Assembly: GCF_000208865.1 (NCBI RefSeq)
Contig: NC_018390.1
Coordinates: forward strand, 2,466,790-2,530,789
DNA from: Neospora caninum Liverpool
Lineage: Eukaryota > Apicomplexa > Conoidasida > Eucoccidiorida > Sarcocystidae
DNA length: 64,000 bases
Direction: 5' to 3'
Below, in pieces: positions 34,414-45,400 of the stretch. The position numbers and the translations under genes were made by a program. The notes below the pieces were generated by a model, which saw nothing but the letters and a program-made list of their open reading frames with translations, ran no database searches and was not told where the DNA came from. Each line of letters starts with the position of its first letter. Position 1 is the first letter of the stretch.

Positions 34414-37400
34414 CTAGTCCGTTTTCTTTTTTGAGGTACTTTGAATATGCAGATCGTCGAGGGCCTTCAACTGTAAAAGACGTGCATTTCCATTCCTTTC
34501 TGTTCGTGGTGTTTTATCTCTCGGAAAGGGTGCAGAGTGCCTCTCCTCGAGCACCACACGCGCAGCCGCGTCGGCGTCCGCCTTTGCTTCTTTGAGCCAA
34601 GCATCGCTTTGTAGCGAACGCTGTATAGACGTAGGCAGGGAGTGAACAAACGCGTTCAGAGGAGAGAAGGACGGGACGAAAGGAGAACTGAGGCTGCTTC
34701 GTTTGATTTGCACGCGTTTAATTGATGCCGCCCCGTCCTTTTCAGCGGAGCTAGGCAACTGCCGAGCATTCCCGACAGCCATGGCGGCTCCTGCAGGTCC
34801 AACCGGGAAGCTTCGCAGCATCTCTTTCAGCCTATGTCCCTTTTCCGCCAGGCCGCTTTGTCGCGATGCCACGTTAACGAACACCTCCCCTGCTGCGACG
34901 CGGAGGTCACTCACAAACACTTCCAGCAGGAACAGTGTAGTTAGGAGCAATTCAGCGCTGGCTCCTACGCAGAACTCGTTGGGAACAGCACACCAGTAGC
35001 GACTATTTCCGCTGCTGTCGACAGTTTCCTTCTCGTCCATGTCCTCAGTTTCTGCTAGTGGTTCTCTACGGGAAGAAGCGGAAGAAGCCCTGGCATTGGC
35101 CGTCCCGAGACGTGGGTTCGGACTTTTCCCTCGGCTCAACAACGCCACTGCGAGGCTTTTGAGGTGTACGTACACCTTGAGGACACGAGCCCAGTTTCCA
35201 AGTCGCAGCTCTCTGCACACCTCCTTCACGACCTTCACTACGGAGGAGAACGGAGGTGACCTTTCTCGAAGATTTCGCGATTCCCCGGCTCCTTTCGTTT
35301 TCGCCTCCCCAGAGAATTTCATAAGCCAGCTACACCACGACAGCTCCCGCTCTCCCACAGACACGTTCCTTGCTTCCTGTTCCTCATGGCCGTTTCCGTT
35401 TTTGTCACCCTTCGACCGGTTTCCGGTCTCCTCCCGCGGGACGCCTACGTGTTCGAAGAGCCGTCGGACAACGCTCAAACACTCCACGATTGCGGTGTTT
35501 GTTCCAATCGAGGACGACCCTCCGAAACAGGACGGCAAATGGGAAGAAACGATGGGTTTTGTCGCGGCCCGCACGCAGACAAGAAACAAACGGCAACACG
35601 CAGCCTCCAGAAGGGCCAGCCGTCGTCTAGTCTCATCCGCGCCCTCATGTACCTCCTCATCTCGCTTCGGTTCTGCGTGTTTCCGTTGCGGCGCCGCACC
35701 GTTGCCAGACGAGGAACGAGGAGGATCCTGTTCGGAAGGTACACCAGCTTCTCGTCTTCGTGGCGTGTTGCGGTGACTCCCGCGCCGCCCAAATGTGTCT
35801 TCGCCGCTGCGTTGTTCTCTTCCCTCTTCTCCACTTTCGTCAGTTGAGGTGTCTTTGCCCGCAGCCATCCCAGGAGAGTCTCGCTCTCGTTCAAAGCATC
35901 GGTCTCGGCCGTGGCCGTCGCTGCGCAACTTGCTCGGTCGGGCCTCCGCCCTATCCCGCTGGGGATCCGCGCCCTTCTCGCCTTCGCTCCGCCACGAACG
36001 GATGTCCTGGGGCACTTGGCGCAGCAGCGCAGCTGCGCACGTCGCTGTCTCGCTCACGTCGGCGGCCTGGGCGGCGACATGCAGATTGGTTTGGAGAAGG
36101 TCTTGGTAGAATGCGACTCCTCGTCTGGTCATTAGAGTCGACGCTGAGGCCGGCTGTGCTGGGCCGATCTCAGTCGCTTTCCTGGAAAGTTCAGTCTGCC
36201 TTCCTGCCTCTTCTTCCTCTCCCTTTTTCGCCTTCTCGACGTGTTCTCCGTGCTCACGACCGCTGTCTCCTGCACGCGTCGCCTGCGAGTCCGATTCGCC
36301 TGGCACTTCGACGGGGGTTCCTGGAGATCCCTGCCCGCACACTTTCGCGACGCTTCGCCGCATGCGAGCTTCTCGCCGCGTCTCCCCGCCTCGCTCTGGT
36401 CTGTCTGTCTGTTCCGCGTCAGCCGGGTTCTCTGCGGCCTCCGCGGCGCGCGCAGCTGGCGACCAAGCAACACTCGACTTCGGGGTGTCGGCACAGACCT
36501 CGACCGCAGCAGCCAATCGACGAGCGGCGGGAGACGGCGGGGACGAACGCGCGGGAGACCAAACAGACGGGATCCGATTGAGACCCTGTACAGTGCAGCA
36601 CTGCCGTAGAAAACGGAAGACGTCTTGTTCCCGCGCAACCCAGAGCCGTCTCATTTCTGCGCGATACCGGCTGAAACGCTGCTCCTTCGTCTCGGCTCCA
36701 CTCCGATATGCGCACATCAAGGCCTGCTCTCGGGAAGGCAGCCCCTTCTGGCTCTGAGCAGATGGCTGACACCAAAGGGATCCACCGCGCTCTTCCCCGC
36801 CCTCCTTCGCAGGGGAACTGGAAGCCTCCGCACCGGTGTACAGACACTGGAGGGCGAGGCGGCAGTGCAAGGCGCCCTGCCGGCTGAGCAGCTGTTCCAG
36901 GTCAGCGAGGCGAGCTGTGTAAGCTGCAGCCTCAGGGGCTCGGCAGTGGCGAGGAATCAAAGGGACCGAGAGGGCTCCATTTCCCTCTTCGTTCCATCCT
37001 CCTTCGGGCGCACCGTCTCTCCCCTCTCCTCCGTGTTCACTTCCCTCACTGCCGGACTTGGCGTCCTCACGCTTTGCACCCGATGACTTGGAGCGAAGCG
37101 CAGGAGAAACCGTGGTGCTCGCAGGCAGAGCCCGAGGCGACGAAGACTCTTTACATTTCTCGAAACCTTCTCCGCTTGGTCTCTGCTTGAGATGTTCGAC
37201 ATGACGCAAGTGACACTGAAGAATCGCCAGTCGGTTCGTGCCGTTCCTTTTTGTCTGCGTCTCTCCACGCAAATCGGCTCTTTTTTCGCGTTCTTCTTCA
37301 CCCTCCTTTGCTTCACGCTGCCTCCCAGGCGTGTCGCCTTCGTGTCCCGCTGCTGCTCCTTCTCGTCGCTCAAAGATAGTTCGCTGCCGTCTCTCACCTG

Positions 37401-38058
37401 TGGCTCTCGCAACTGATGCCCGTTCCTGCTTTTTCCCTCCTCGTGCGCCAGAATCTTCCTCCGCAGTTCCTGCATCCTCCCTCGCCGCTGTACCCCGCGT
37501 CAGTTCTGCAGTGTGTGTTTGACGAAGTTTAGACTGTCTTGTCGAGCTTGCTTTGACCGCTTTGGTTTCTTCCGTTTCCGTCTGCATGCGAACAAGACAG
37601 CCGACAGCAGATCCGTGGACCGGGGCAAAGCCCTCTCCCTCGCGCGCAGAGGAACGGTGCCTCTGCCGGCTTTGTTGCGCGAGGCGTTGATACAGCAGAC
37701 CAGTAGCTAAGTGCCGCAAACGGCGCCGCCTGTGAGAGCCGGAGAGCAGAGAGCCTGCATGTAGTCCTGTCGAGAGGGAGGGAGACTGGGAGGGAGGCGA
37801 AACAGAAAAGGAACCGTGAGAAAAAGGGGAAGAGGCGCTCGAAGGGGAACGAGATGTAGGGGTCGAGGATTTCAGAGACGACCGATGCACGGAAGAAAGC
37901 GTCTTCTCTTGCCTTGTTCCGTTGGTTTCCTGTCTGTCTCCTTTCTTCACTTCTTCTTCATGGTATCCCTCCACAGGGATACCGTACAACTTTCCTGGAG
38001 CTGAAGCCGCACCTGCATGGCGATGCCCCTTTCTGGGTGACGGCGCTGTTGCCACCAT
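34414..38058 (-). CDS. Hypothetical protein, 1214 residues, intronless
   Basis: I do not recognise this protein. The frame is open from an in-frame stop at 38136 to TAA-terminated codon 1214; the first ATG is at 38058 (GATATGG). Residues 1-400 are low-complexity, rich in Ser, Arg, Lys, Glu and Gly. More ordered, mostly helical blocks follow, containing for example AYTARLADLEQLLSRQGAL, FSRYRAEMRRLWVAREQDVF, VAFYQDLLQTNLHVAAQAA, LALLEAACCRLFLVCVRAA, VCRELRLGNWARVLKVYVH and AELLLTTLFLLEVFVSDLRV, separated by acidic or charged linkers. No signal peptide or membrane span is evident. The spread of helical blocks along a long soluble protein would suit a scaffold or tethering-complex subunit, but that is only an impression. 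It diverges from the p115-like gene with about 1.2 kb between the two starts. Confidence 0.75.
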   Translation of the reverse strand: MVATAPSPRKGHRHAGAASAPGKLYGIPVEGYHEEEVKKGDRQETNGTRQEKTLSSVHRSSLKSSTPTSRSPSSASSPFSHGSFSVSPPSQSPSLSTGLHAGSLLSGSHRRRRLRHLATGLLYQRLAQQSRQRHRSSAREGEGFAPVHGSAVGCLVRMQTETEETKAVKASSTRQSKLRQTHTAELTRGTAAREDAGTAEEDSGARGGKKQERASVARATGERRQRTIFERREGAAAGHEGDTPGRQREAKEGEEEREKRADLRGETQTKRNGTNRLAILQCHLRHVEHLKQRPSGEGFEKCKESSSPRALPASTTVSPALRSKSSGAKREDAKSGSEGSEHGGEGRDGAPEGGWNEEGNGALSVPLIPRHCRAPEAAAYTARLADLEQLLSRQGALHCRLALQCLYTGAEASSSPAKEGGEERGGSLWCQPSAQSQKGLPSREQALMCAYRSGAETKEQRFSRYRAEMRRLWVAREQDVFRFLRQCCTVQGLNRIPSVWSPARSSPPSPAARRLAAAVEVCADTPKSSVAWSPAARAAEAAENPADAEQTDRPERGGETRREARMRRSVAKVCGQGSPGTPVEVPGESDSQATRAGDSGREHGEHVEKAKKGEEEEAGRQTELSRKATEIGPAQPASASTLMTRRGVAFYQDLLQTNLHVAAQAADVSETATCAAALLRQVPQDIRSWRSEGEKGADPQRDRAEARPSKLRSDGHGRDRCFERERDSPGMAAGKDTSTDESGEEGREQRSGEDTFGRRGSHRNTPRRREAGVPSEQDPPRSSSGNGAAPQRKHAEPKRDEEVHEGADETRRRLALLEAACCRLFLVCVRAATKPIVSSHLPSCFGGSSSIGTNTAIVECLSVVRRLFEHVGVPREETGNRSKGDKNGNGHEEQEARNVSVGERELSWCSWLMKFSGEAKTKGAGESRNLRERSPPFSSVVKVVKEVCRELRLGNWARVLKVYVHLKSLAVALLSRGKSPNPRLGTANARASSASSRREPLAETEDMDEKETVDSSGNSRYWCAVPNEFCVGASAELLLTTLFLLEVFVSDLRVAAGEVFVNVASRQSGLAEKGHRLKEMLRSFPVGPAGAAMAVGNARQLPSSAEKDGAASIKRVQIKRSSLSSPFVPSFSPLNAFVHSLPTSIQRSLQSDAWLKEAKADADAAARVVLEERHSAPFPRDKTPRTERNGNARLLQLKALDDLHIQSTSKKKTD

Positions 38059-38557
38059 ATCTCTCGCACCATTTGAAGACTCGCGTTTGCGGAAAGGCCA
38101 CACACGACACGGAATTCGGTAAAGGCTCCGTGATCAGCTTTCAGCTAGACGGCAAGAACATCTCATCGCCAGCTTCTACAGCGGGCATCGGACAAAAGGG
38201 TGGGGTATGTATGCTTGACAAAAAAAGGGATACAGGTGTATGTATACCAGCGGAACGGTCATGGACAAGAAGGCAAGAACGCCCGCCACTTGAAGACTCC
38301 AGATTGAGGATGCTTCGTTGAGAGAGAGGCAAGAAACAGATGTCCAGAGAGGTGTTCTTTTTTGTCTCGTCCAGACTGCACAGCCTGTTTAAGGCTGCGG
38401 GATGTAGGAGACACTAGCGGGAAAGCACGCATAAACTCAAAAAAGCCCCAACTGGATATCACATTTTCTTACTGGAAGTTAAGGGGAAAAGGCTCTCTTT
38501 CGCGCTGAGCACTCATCGACGATCGCCAGCGATGTCACTCACAGCAGTTTTTTTTTG

Positions 38558-38564
38558 TGCATGC
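38558..38564. promoter_or_regulatory. TGCATGC element
   Basis: Palindromic TGCATGC about 730 bases upstream of the p115-like ATG and 500 upstream of the minus-strand gene. This heptamer is known as an over-represented coccidian promoter element and a likely ApiAP2 site; its activity here is inferred from position only. Confidence 0.45.
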
Positions 38565-38731
38565 AGATAAAAAATGCCGCAAACGCATGCCCTCCACAAG
38601 GTGTACATACACCACACAAGACTTCTTTACACGGGCGGACGGGAGATGCCGAGAACGTTGGTGTTTTTCTTTCTCTACAGGCTGCTTTTGCCGCAGGTTC
38701 TGTTCAAATCTAACTCTCCGTCATTACCGTG

Positions 38732-38738
38732 TGCATGC
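38732..38738. promoter_or_regulatory. TGCATGC element (second copy)
   Basis: Second copy 174 bases right of the first, in the same divergent promoter region. Two copies in 1.2 kb strengthen the case that at least one is functional. Confidence 0.45.
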
Positions 38739-39260
38739 CATTCTCTCATTTCTCTCGCACCTTCGGTGCGCATGTGCGCGTCGGCTGTGGCTGACTTATC
38801 TGTCTCGCGTCTTCTCTTCTTCCAACTCCCTCCCGTTGCACATCCACCCAGTTTTCCCTTCGTTTCCCTCTTGTTCGGTCCTTCACTTCCTTCATGTTTT
38901 CTCTTTCCGTAGTTCCTCGTAGTTCCGTGTTGCGGTGTGCTCCTCCTCGGCCCTGACGCCGACGTTCTATCTTCTTGCCTCCGTCGTCTCCCGCCACTCC
39001 CGCAGTTCGTGCTCTCGTCCCCTCTTCTGCCCTCCACCTCGTGGCCTTTTGTCTTCCACGCTCGTCAAGCCTCCTATGTCTCCTCTGTGTCCGGCACATG
39101 CGTTTCCCTTGGTCTCTGCTTTGCTCGACGGGCAACCACCGTTCGTCCGAGCAGCCGTCCAGGCCCCGTCGTTCTTTTATTTCTTTCCGCTTTTCCTCCG
39201 CGTCCCACTGCCATCGTTTCTTCTCGGCGCGTGACTGCCCCAGTCTGGCCTCCCAGAACA

Positions 39261-39413
39261 ATGAGCGATCTGTCCCTGGTCTGCACGAAAAATGGCGTCG
39301 ATCTCTTCCTTCCTGAAACGAAAAGTGAAGGATCGGCTCTCACTGTTGGACGCTGCTCTGGAGGCCGACACCCTGCTCACGCGTCTCAAAGCGACTCTCT
39401 CGCGCCTGTTTGA
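39261..39413 (+). other. Upstream ORF overlapping the p115-like start
   Basis: An ATG at 39261, 31 bases before the main ATG, opens a frame that overlaps the main coding region out of frame and stops at 39413. Its context (GAACAATGA) is acceptable, that of the main start (GAAAAATGG) better. If transcription starts upstream of 39261, it could reduce translation of the main frame. Confidence 0.5.
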
Positions 39414-42400
39414 AGGCAACGACCTTCCCGCGCCTCTTCCGTCGCTCTCTTCGTCGGGCGTCCCGCGAGGCGGCACTCCGTCCGGTCCCTGGCGCAAGGA
39501 CTCTCGGCAGGCCTCGCTGGCGACGCCCAGGAAGGGCGAAGTCGAGCGCGACAAAGGGCCTTCGCCCGACACGAACGAGGAAGACCGCACACAGCCCCCG
39601 ACCTCTTCGGAATGCAGCCAGAGCAGGCGCCCGCAGGCAGCGCCTTCAGTTCCCGACCTCGTCTCGCCGCTCCCCGTTGAGATTCTCGACAAATTTCAAC
39701 AGCTGCTCCACCAGCTTCTTGTCCTCTGTCGTCATCAGAAGGCTCTCGCTCTTCAGACTTCTCAAAAGAAACAGCTGAGTCAAGTGCCCGCCTCTGCCTC
39801 TTCCTCTGGAGGCGGCGCTGGCGGCGTGGGGCAGGGGGGCGCAACGGGCAGCGGTCCAGGAGATGAGGAGGGAGCGGCGTTTGGGGGTCTCTGCACTTCG
39901 CTCGTCACGCACCCTTCGGGGCTGCGCGTGCTCTGTGCCTGCCTTCATCTTGGCAAAGCTTACACAGACAAATCCGCGTCGTCTGCGCAGCTTTCAGCTG
40001 TCTCCTCGATTATGCAAGACGCACTCGAAATCCTCGATCTCCTCTTCGCTGCACATGCACCCGCGTCTCTCGGACGCTCTGGCCCTGGAGGTCCGGCCTG
40101 CCGAGAGAGTGCGACGGCCCGCGGTGTACATACACCTCAGGACCGGCTAGGCGACGCCAGCCGGAGCTGCGCAGACGAGAGACATATCCCGTATGTGCCG
40201 CCAAGAGACTTGTTCGCCGACTGGCGCTGCGGAGAAGAAGCGGACCTCGAAGAGACCTCGAGCGACGGAGATTCATACACTGGCCAGGACCCGGGCGAAG
40301 GCGAGGAGGAAGTGGAATGGCGTCGTGAGAAGGCGAGTAAGACCGAAGGGGTCTGCTCGAAAACGGGAAAAGACACGCTTCAGCAACGGGAATCTGACGC
40401 ATCTGAAGGTGTGTACCTCCAGCTGATGGACGGCGTCATGCGCCACACGGAAAACGGCAGCCTCATCGTGTCTCTCCTTCTCCTTCCTGAGGTGTACATA
40501 CAGCACGATACCCTGCTCGCTTTGCAGAAGCTGTACAGTTTTGCTGACGACGCACGGCGTCGAGGCAGAGAGACAGCGCGACGAAGACGGCGCGAAGAAG
40601 AAAGACGAGAGGCGGCCGGAAGAGATGAACAAACTCTGGAAATCACGAGCTCTTCTTGGTTGTCTGCCGACCGCTTCAAACGCGTCCGATCCTCACGGGC
40701 ACTGCTCGCAAGAACGAGGGCCGATGGAGAAGGAGGGAAGGGCGGCTCTAGACAGAGAAAACGAGGGGGCGACGCGCTGGATCTCGAGGAACGAGGTAAT
40801 GCGGTATGCCAGCTTCTCGAGGATGCTCTCCTTAACAGGCCTGACTGCATCGCGCGACTCACAGGCGCTCTGCAAGGAGGCGCGGCAGACTTCGTCAGAG
40901 AAGAGGCGCTGGAGGTTCTGAGTATGGTGACTCGGAGACGAGAGGAGATGAAGGTCATCGCAACGTTCCAGGTATGCTCGCGCTGACAAAAACAAACTGA
41001 CTTGGCCGAGATTAGAAATCTACTCATCCATATATTGATTTGCTCCTACACATTTCTATCTACGTAGGGAAGTGCCGGCGCCATTAGACACGCGCGTATA
41101 CGCCTATGCATACCTGTCCACGTACTGGTGTGCCACACGTGTGTGTACCTTTAGAGAAGGTGGCAAGCGTGTGTACATAAGTAAAGTTATAGGCAAACTT
41201 GCGAACGATAATGTCGCTTTTTGGAGTAGATGACCGGGCAGGGAGACGAGTCAGGTGGCGTCTCTGCATGTTTTGTATGCGGCATATACACCTGGAGCCA
41301 GAATACAGCAGAGGGAGACTGCCGACAAAAGGGAAGGGTCCATAGAAAGTGTCGCTGTGTTTACAGGGAAAGCCATACCGGCGACTGGGTCCTTAGACCG
41401 TGCATGCGTGTTCACACGTTTCCATACAGTGGAATAGAGAGACTGCACGCCGGGCGTCACGATACGCGTCCCACGTCTGAGAATCCTCATGCACGTTCCA
41501 GAAACGCGACTTGTGTGTGTATGTGTGTGTGTGTGTGTCTGCTGCGTTTGTTTCCGATTCACGTTGCCTCTCTCAGGGAGCCATTGAGGCGCTTCTTTCT
41601 CTGTTGTCTTCGGAGCTGGGGTTGCCGCTGTACGTGAACGAAAGCAGCCTCTCTTCTCCGGCGAATCCCAGGCAGAGCGATCGGCCTGGAGGTCTCGAAC
41701 TACCCCCGCTCGACACGACTCAGGTTCTGTTGAATGCGCCGCGCGTTCGCTCTATTCTGCGGTGTATCTACAGCTTGACGAGTTGCGGTCCCGCCTGCAA
41801 GTACATGCGCGAGGCGAATCTGGTGCGTCCCCTCGTGCAGCTTTTTCAGTCACTTTTGCGGGCCAAAGAGGATCACGTGAAACAGGTGGGCCGGCTGGCG
41901 CACCGGCGCGTTTTGACGTCGGAGCCGAAAGAAGCCGATGCAGGTGGAGCTCCTGAATTGCACTTTTCTGCAGACCCGACGGTCTCAAGTCAACTTGCGG
42001 CACGCCCAGGGGGGGAGCGTGCGTCGGCAGGGCCGTCCGCGTCGCCGGGTGTACGTACAGCGCGTGCCGCGTCTCCTGAGGAGACGATCGAAGCAGACAC
42101 CTCGCGTGCGTTTCAGGTCGGCTCTGCAACGCCTCTCGATGAGGCGCTTTTCCTGCTTCTCGCTGTGTTTGGGAACTTCTTTCCGTACCTGAAGAAACTG
42201 TCGCCTTCTCGTTCTTCCCCCGCTGCCCGCGACACCGGAGACGCGCTTGCACCCGCAACTGTCCACAACTGGAGACAGCGCGAGCGCGCATCTGCGAGGC
42301 GCGCGAAACAAGACGCGAGGTGGCCGGAGGCCGAAGTTCGAGCGAACCAGACGGCGCTGCTGCGGAGTGGGGTTCTCGACCTTATCTCGCAGCACGTGGC

Positions 42401-45400
42401 GAAGGTTTGCAGTTCTCTGGCCTTCTTCTCGCAGTCGAGTCGCGCTGCTTCACCTTTCGCCTCTCTCCTCCCGAATCTGTTCCGCCTCTTCACGCGGCTC
42501 TGCCAGCTTCTCCTCGCGCTCGTGGCGCAGTCGCGACTGCCGGGTGCGGGCGCGGCGGACAGCACAGGCTCGGAAAGCTTCGCTGCACAGGTTCTTCTTC
42601 TGCCTGCGGCTCCTGCGACCTCCAGCGACGACAGGAACGCAGAGCCACGAGCAGCAATCGGCGGCCCGCCGCCGTTCTACTGTCTCTCCTACGCAGCACT
42701 GCAAGGCGGCGCGCCTCCCCTCCTGCAGGCACTCTTGTCTGTCACTCTCGATGCGGTACGAGAATCACCTTCGAACAAAAGGCAAACACGGAACGCACTG
42801 CGCACAAAACGAACCGGCGTACATGTATGCCTCTACCTAGCTTATATATAAATATATAAATATATATCCAAACATGAATATATATATATATATATATATA
42901 TGCATCTATATAAAGTTACTACTCTATATCTCTGTGCATACATACATTTTCAATTGATTTGTGTCGCTACAGGAATGACACGAGAAGAGGCATGGCACTC
43001 ATGTATGGCGCGGATAGTTCTCTTTGTGTGTTTTCCTTTTCCTTTCTGATGAGGCTCTTCGATTTCGCCTGTTTTCTTCGCAGATCGTCACCTCTTTTCC
43101 TAGTATCCAGGAGCACATTCTCGAAGGTTGCCTCGCGGCGCTCGGCGCCTCGAGCGCCTCTGCGCCGAGCCTCCCGTCGTCTGTCCGAGCCAGCCCAGGG
43201 CCCTCGGTCTCCTCGAGTGTCTCTTCTTCCCGTGGGACCGCGCCTCCAAACTTGTCTTCTGCCTTGCCTCCGGTCTTTGCGTGTCGGCCCGTTCGCGCCT
43301 CCCCGCGACGTGCGTCGAGTCTCTCAACTCTGCAGGGGAGAGACTCCGAGACGGAGCTGGGTGAAGCCGATGGCGACACCCAGGAGCCGCCGCCTCTCCA
43401 GATTCTGCCGCCCGGCGTCGTTCTCGCGGCGCTGCTGCAGTGGGTCTTCCGTCGGGCTGTACGTACGGCAGAAGCCGCGACTCTCGCGCAGGCGACCTCG
43501 GCAGGGTTTTTCGCCCCCCAGCCAGCGGCTCGGCGTTCCGAGCTCGAAGACAGTGAAGATGCGCGCGAGGTGGAGCATCCCTTCGTCAGTCGCGGAGGGC
43601 AAGACGGGAGTTTTCACTCGGCCGGATCTAGAGAGGACCAGAGCTCGTCGAGTGGAAAAGCACCCGGTGAAACGAGGAGGCGCGAGGACGAAGCCTGGCC
43701 ACGCGAGGCGGCGCGCGCGTCCTGGAGGTGGAATCAAGCAGGCGTCGCTGTGCGTGTCCTCGCGTCTTCGCTGTGTCAAAATCCGCGCCTGTCTCTCCTG
43801 GCCTGCACACGGCCTCTGCCGTCTCTGGGTGAGACTGCGGAGACGCTCGAACCGCTTCTCTGGCAGATTGGCGCGGTGCTTCTGCCTGCTCTTTCGCGAA
43901 TCTGGAGAGGAGGAGTGGAACCCCACGGACAGAGACCGAGCGAAGGGGTTGAAAGGGAACCGGGTGAAGGAGACGAGAAGTGCGTCGCATTCAACCAGTT
44001 CTTCTGCCGGACTGTCGAGCTCCTTCTCGCTCTTCTTCTCCCGGACTCTGAGCGGCCTTTTGCCGCTCGTGCTCGCGCCGCGGCCGTCGGGCTGCAGGCT
44101 GAGCCGTCGACGCCTGGAGCGTCTTCTGCTCCTCTTTGCTCAGCAGACGCCGTCACGCTGTCGGTTGCCTGGTTGCTCTCGTCCTCGATTTGCCTCCCTT
44201 CTCTGCTGCTCCTTCTCCTCCGCGTCTCGCCTTTGGCCGCTCAGAGCCCGGCGGAGAAAGGCACGCGGACGCTGAGAGAGACGGCTCTCACTCTTCTCGA
44301 CGGGTCCGTGTGTCTGCTACTGGATCGCGTCGTCGCGACGCTGGACCGTTTCGCGAAACGCGGGGGCCGAACGCAGGAGAAGCGAGATGCCGCCGAGGAG
44401 TCTCTGGCAGCAGGGGGGGAAGGTGGGGGAGGCGGGCGACCTGGGCGGGACTGGCGACTGAGCCAGCGCGGCACCGCGGGTATGGCGGAGCGTGGCGACT
44501 TTGGAGGAGACGGCGGGAGGACGCAGAAAGAGGAAAACGGGTGTCTCGTCGACCGTCTCCTGCAAGCGTTTCCCAGTCTGCACGTTTTTTTCGCGGATCT
44601 GCAAGGCTCCTGGGCGTTCTGGGAGGGTGCGATCACCGCGCGGGAAGGACGCGAATCAACCAGAGACGAAGCGCGGGACCGCAGGAAAGGATCTGGGACT
44701 GCAGGACAAGAGAGGAAGAAAGGACGCGCCGGTGAAGGGAAGCGACGAAAGGAACTCGGTCCGGGAGCAGAAAATGAAGGAGATGTCGTCGCGCAACGGG
44801 CAGAGGACGCGCAAGAGCTTCTCGTGGACGTTCTCGGTGTCGAGCGACTCGCCATGCACGTGCAACGCCTTCAGACTGCCCCAGTAAGGAGAGGGACTAG
44901 AAGAGCGAGCGACACAAGCGGAGGAAGAGACAGGCAACTTCGAAGAAGAGAACGACCACACTGAAGAGACAAGGATGCACAGAAAAGAGCGAGCACGCGA
45001 ATTTTGTGCAAAAGTTCCGCAGAGAAGAGGATAAAAAACGCAGAAGAGAGTGAAACAGCGAGACAGGATTGGGTGGAGATGGACAGGGCAGAGTACCGGA
45101 AGTGTAGGAGTAAACTGACGAAAGAGAACATTTCTGTGGCCCATGCAGAGGGCGCGACGACAGCGAAGCGTTGCCGCAGATAAACAGACGATAGGAAAGG
45201 ACTCCCAAAGGGTGGGGAGGCAACGGATCGTTCCAACTTTTGAACCGCAGCGAGGGCGTTCTGGAAAGAACCGGTCGACTCGTCAAGGGCGCACACCGGA
45301 AGGGAGGAAGAGTCTAACAGAAAGGCGCTGCTCGTCGATGAAAAGACTAGCCTCCCCGTTTCAAATGAAGAACCACGTGCGAATCTAACTCATCTAACTC

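Larger units (their letters stand above)
38059..39291. promoter_or_regulatory. Divergent intergenic promoter region
   Basis: The two flanking genes point away from each other, so these 1.2 kb must contain both promoters and both 5' leaders. TGCATGC, an element enriched in coccidian promoters, occurs at 38558-38564 and 38732-38738. A GGTGTACATACACC near-palindrome lies at 38600-38613 between them. From 38750 to 39250 the plus strand is markedly pyrimidine-rich, typical of a leader for the gene at 39292. Confidence 0.6.

Noticed and set aside
35039..37710. Many long plus-strand frames opposite the 34-38 kb gene
   Set aside because: GC-rich coding sequence leaves antisense frames open. The minus frame is the only one continuous over 3.6 kb.
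42999..44735. Long alternative frames within p115-like exons 2 and 3, both strands
   Set aside because: Shadows of GC-rich exons; they break where the main frame continues and are rich in Arg and Ser.
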